A DNA stretch of 38,165 nt from Lingula anatina (lineage: Eukaryota; Brachiopoda; Lingulata; Lingulida; Lingulidae): NCBI RefSeq assembly GCF_001039355.2, contig NW_019775857.1:1052791-1090955 (forward strand), read 5' to 3'. The translations under genes were made by a program, and so were the position numbers. The notes beneath the pieces are model-generated. The model saw nothing but the letters and a program-made list of their open reading frames with translations. It did not search any database and was not told where the DNA came from. The stretch's first letter is position 1; each line of letters begins with the position of its first letter. Below, one piece after another: positions 35,028 to 38,165 of this stretch.

Positions 35028-35201
35028 GTTAAAACGGGGGCGTCTCGATAGTCCGAAGGTTCATTGGTCCGAAAAACGGTAACATTTTCATCGGTTTTTT
35101 AATCAAGGGTTCATTGGTCCGAAGTTTCTGTAGTGAACATTCGGACCAATGAACCTTCGGACCATTGAACCTTCGGACTATTGCTACGGCCCCGTTAAAA
35201 C
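35028..35201. mobile_element. 158-bp MITE with GGGG termini and 8-bp TSD
   Basis: The element spans 35036-35193, flanked by exact 8-bp duplications GTTAAAAC (35028-35035 and 35194-35201). The left end reads GGGGGCGTCTCGATAGTCCG; the right end reverse-complemented reads GGGGCCGTAGCAATAGTCCG, followed in both by AAGGTTCA. Subterminally, TTCATTGGTCCGAA recurs at about 35070 and 35110 and in inverted form near 35140. Termini starting GG with an 8-bp duplication fit Merlin-type elements, but hAT and P also duplicate 8 bp. It lies about 220 bp past the DUOXA stop, so probably in its 3' UTR. Confidence 0.85.
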
Positions 35202-35990
35202 ACCAACCCTTGTATATTCAAATAGCCATGGCTCATAAAATATGCACTTTAACTAATCACTTAGACATCAGTTAAGAGTATTACAAACGATTGCATTATA
35301 AAACTTAATTGAATATCATAATAATCATTCCTACTCTAATTACCATTTGTAAGCAGATGTGTGCTTAAATGTTTTTTTAAGATGTCCGGTAAAGGATTAT
35401 GTTTGAGGTTTAATAGTCTTCTCATTACGTGTTGTTGGCAGACGGTGCAAATAGTGTGTCACAATGTTACATTTCTGCATAAAACTAATGCTTCAAAAAT
35501 ATACAACCATATGGATGCTGCATGCTGTTAACACTTGCGTGTTATTGAAAGAATACAAATACCCGACTCATATTAAGCAGTAAGATAGAAGAACGTATTC
35601 AAATATATATCTTCCCTTAGCATCCATTTGGGTAGAAATTTGTGAAGAAGTCAGTGTATTGAAGAAAAAAAAAACATGTTCTTTAAAATATGTTTTCGTT
35701 GCATTTCGATGTTTTGCTAAACTAGTTAACGGTTTCTGCAAATACAGGTTCAATCAATAATTTTTATTCCCCTGACAATCATATATCAAAATGGTGACAA
35801 AATCACGTAATGTTATGTCAACTGATAAGAACATTTACAAGAAGAGTCTAAATTTTTGTTTTTAACGACGTTTTAATGTTGGAATTCTTAGATTTCAAGA
35901 CAACGCACTGCCCATTTCAGAAAAAAAATCGATTTGTTTTTCATTTGCCTCAAATAGAATATTTTACTTTAATATTTTAATGTTAAAGCA

Positions 35991-35996
35991 AATAAA
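35991..35996 (+). other. Candidate DUOXA poly(A) signal AATAAA
   Basis: The exact hexamer after a long AT-rich 3' UTR candidate; it would give about 1.2 kb of UTR that includes the foldback element. Other sites are possible. Confidence 0.35.
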
Positions 35997-36463
35997 AGAA
36001 TACCCGCTGTGTCTAAAGCCGTTGGCTGGATTTTAATTTGTTAAAACAGTGTAGAGGTGGACCATCCCCTGCAATCCCTGCGAGGGGGTACAGCCCATCC
36101 CCTTCTGAACAGACTAAAAAGGGAAATAGAGCTGGGAAAACTGACGACGAAGCAAGTGAACGTACACATTTCTAAACTCAGTAATAACTTACGCTGTACA
36201 TGTTTTAACATTTTTTCCATTAGCTGAAGTCTAGCATCCGCTTTCACGCATTCATTGCACTTTCAATGCGTGATCACAGTTTTCAATTGATTTCTTAAAA
36301 GCTCTCAACATGCATTTCTAATACTTAATGTAGGCTATCCTATCTAAAAGATAGATTAAGGCAACAATGATGTATGATACAAGATGATAGAGATAAAACA
36401 ATAACAAATGTTACATAAAAGCAATATGGTGCTGCGCATGCATGTGTCAGCAGCGTTTTTTTT

Positions 36464-36469
36464 TTTATT
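36464..36469 (-). other. Candidate ARRDC poly(A) signal
   Basis: TTTATT on the + strand reads AATAAA on the ARRDC strand, about 340 bp beyond that gene's stop codon. It sits next to a T tract, so the match could be chance. Confidence 0.35.
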
Positions 36470-36804
36470 AAATTACTTCTAAACTTTTTTGAATTTGAAA
36501 TATTTAAACATACATATATTTCTTTTTGTTAAACAAGGTATCACAGAGAAAGCCATACTTCACATACTGTGTTGAAGGACAAAATATCCGGACAGAGAAA
36601 AATAAAATCCCCAGTTATTTAAATACTTTTCATTCTGTTGAAAAATTTAAGACTCTTGCAAAAATCAGTTATAACAATATTAAATAATAATAATCACTAT
36701 ACTTATATAAAAAGTATAAGTCTAAAAAAGTACATATTTACTACCGGAAATATAGCCTAACGCTTAAACCAAATAAATACACGAAAGGCCAGTCCCATGA
36801 AGAA

Positions 36805-38165
36805 TTACACCAACGATTCTCGATTTGTACATTTTTCGTATTCCACCCAAGACTCGTGCTTGCGGAAAGGCTGCGGACTGCTTTCAAGGCTATATATGAG
36901 GGTGTCGTTACTTGTGGTACGCATGTGACGGTATATTCTGTATCGAGGGAGAAGCCGGTAACCAGGGTGTATTTCATCCACGTCTCCATTTTCACACTCG
37001 CACAGTTTCACTTCGTGCTCCTCGCGGCCCTCTGGCATATGAAAACCTGCAAGTGAAATTGCATGTAGCACTGACTGCATGTAAGTCTGATTAATTTCCC
37101 AAGCAACATTTCTTTAGAACAACTACATGTATATGTTGGTGGAAAATACTGGTTTTTATGCCTTGATTTACAATGCAGAAAGATAATCCATAGCATTCTG
37201 ATTATGAGGTAAATGAGACCAACCTTCTTCATAGGCCAAGATCCCAGTCTTGTAAATTTCAGTATTTCTATGAGGCAAAGTCCCAATAAGAACTGGTAAT
37301 GTTAATTGCATCGTTTTTCCGTGGACATTGAATTTGACCTGAAACAACATAAACTGTATCCTGGGAACAAGTTTCATTTGGATATGATTGTTGGCCTAAG
37401 GTTCTGTTATACGAAGTAATGCAATGAAACTGGAAATATCCTGTGCCATTTGAATCTTTATGAAAATTGATAATAAACGTTTATTTCATTCCATCATTAC
37501 AAACCCAGAAACAGATTTGGTCAAAGAAGCACCGACTTCCGTTTCGATGATCAATTTACATACAACTGTATTGCGACATTTCTCCAATCAACAATTTGAC
37601 ATTAGACATACGTTTTCAATTAAATGTGTTTACAGATGAGGAATTTTGTCGCTTTTAGCCCAGTATGTTCTGCTTTGTTACGGCTGAAATGACATTTGGC
37701 TTTTCTTACACCACAGCATGCCTACTGTGCAATGCGTGGGTTCATACACGACAACAGATCAAACAGCATATCTTATGAAGGAGAGCATTTTGTTATTATT
37801 GCTGGCACTGTTTAATTTAGTATGAAGGCGATAAAGAGCAATTCTGTAAACGACAGAAATATGTCTTTAAGACAAAGTAAGGTAATCGGTGAGCCCTATT
37901 ATTTTGCAGAAATGAATTATCCGCATAAAACCCACTTGGTGATAGGGGTTTATACACTTATACGTCTTTATTTAGATTATAATGAATGGAAAATAAAAAA
38001 TTGAATTGGAATGAAATAAAAAAATAATGATAAATGTAATATATAGAGAATATAAAGGATTCGAAATTGGGTACGCACCGTTATTTCGTATTTTATATTT
38101 AGAAATCGACAGCCATCGAGTCGTGATGGTGGCAGCGGTGGGATGCGCAGAAATACGCTTTTCCA
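36805..38165 (-). CDS. ARRDC-like: Arrestin-domain-containing protein, C-terminal three exons (5' partial)
   Basis: Alpha-arrestin family proteins link membrane cargo to ubiquitin ligases and endocytosis. Exons: >38165-38079, 37338-37224, 37046-36805, all in phase. The first visible exon carries LRIPPLPPSRLDGCRFLNIKY, matching the arrestin C-domain pattern IPPLPPS-L-GC-I--I-Y. The next gives VKFNVHGKTMQLTLPVLIGT, the end strand of the arrestin C-domain. The last exon holds the tail GYRLLPRYRIY, resembling the Tyr-x-Pro-x-Tyr motif near the end of invertebrate ARRDC proteins, and ends ESLV before TAA. The N-terminal arrestin domain must lie to the right of the window. No PPxY motif is seen in the visible tail, which is unusual for NEDD4-recruiting members. 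The protein converges on DUOXA. Confidence 0.8.
37339..38078. other. ARRDC intron, nothing recognised
   Basis: A 740-bp intron between two arrestin C-domain exons that join in phase 0 (KYEIT then VKF). A short + strand open frame at 37822-38004 has no family features. Confidence 0.55.

Larger units (their letters stand above)
34818..36804. other. DUOXA / ARRDC tail-to-tail region
   Basis: About 2.0 kb between the DUOXA stop (+) and the ARRDC stop (-). It contains a foldback element close behind DUOXA and AT-rich sequence with no recognisable coding segment. Both 3' UTRs are expected here. Confidence 0.6.

Noticed and set aside
35036-35193. CRISPR-like or terminator-like reading of the repeated TTCATTGGTCCGAA units
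   Set aside because: The context is a eukaryotic genome, the units are inverted as well as direct, and exact 8-bp flanking duplications identify a transposable element instead.

Overview
This is intron-rich, AT-rich animal nuclear DNA. Every coding block is a short exon bounded by GT/AG sites, and the introns carry microsatellites, homopolymer runs and small foldback elements. Duox that keeps catalytic peroxidase residues lost in vertebrates, an AT-rich base composition and compact introns point to an invertebrate. A lophotrochozoan such as a mollusc is my best guess, but the sequence alone does not prove it.

Four protein-coding genes were assembled by joining exons with consistent splice phase. 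(1) + strand, 633-6567: a SERINC5-like serine incorporator, a multi-pass membrane protein. Its first small coding exon lies upstream of the window. (2) - strand, 28270-8926: a complete dual oxidase (DUOX) of 29 coding exons and 1607 residues, with signal peptide, peroxidase-like ectodomain, EF-hand region and six-helix NADPH oxidase core ending in the classic HHYENF. (3) + strand, 29219-34817: a complete DUOX maturation factor (DUOXA) of 10 coding exons and 491 residues. (4) - strand, 38165-36805: the last three exons of an arrestin-domain-containing (ARRDC/alpha-arrestin) gene, running off the right edge.

DUOX and DUOXA are divergent, with start codons about 950 bp apart. That is the head-to-head arrangement known in vertebrates, and it makes functional sense: DUOXA carries DUOX out of the ER and stays with it at the cell surface, where the pair makes extracellular hydrogen peroxide from cytosolic NADPH in a calcium-regulated way. 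The 950-bp gap is therefore the likely shared promoter, and it contains a kappaB-like site. SERINC and DUOX converge tail to tail, as do DUOXA and ARRDC.

The most interesting observations are these. The DUOXA has a 160-residue cytosolic tail with YxxM, two YEN motifs and a terminal PxxPxR motif, which reads like a phosphotyrosine/SH3 docking scaffold. The second EF-hand of DUOX is degraded. Three separate foldback (MITE-like) insertions are present, two of them with exact 8-bp flanking duplications. A promoter-like island with repeated CACGTG and an NF-Y type CCAAT box sits inside a DUOX intron.
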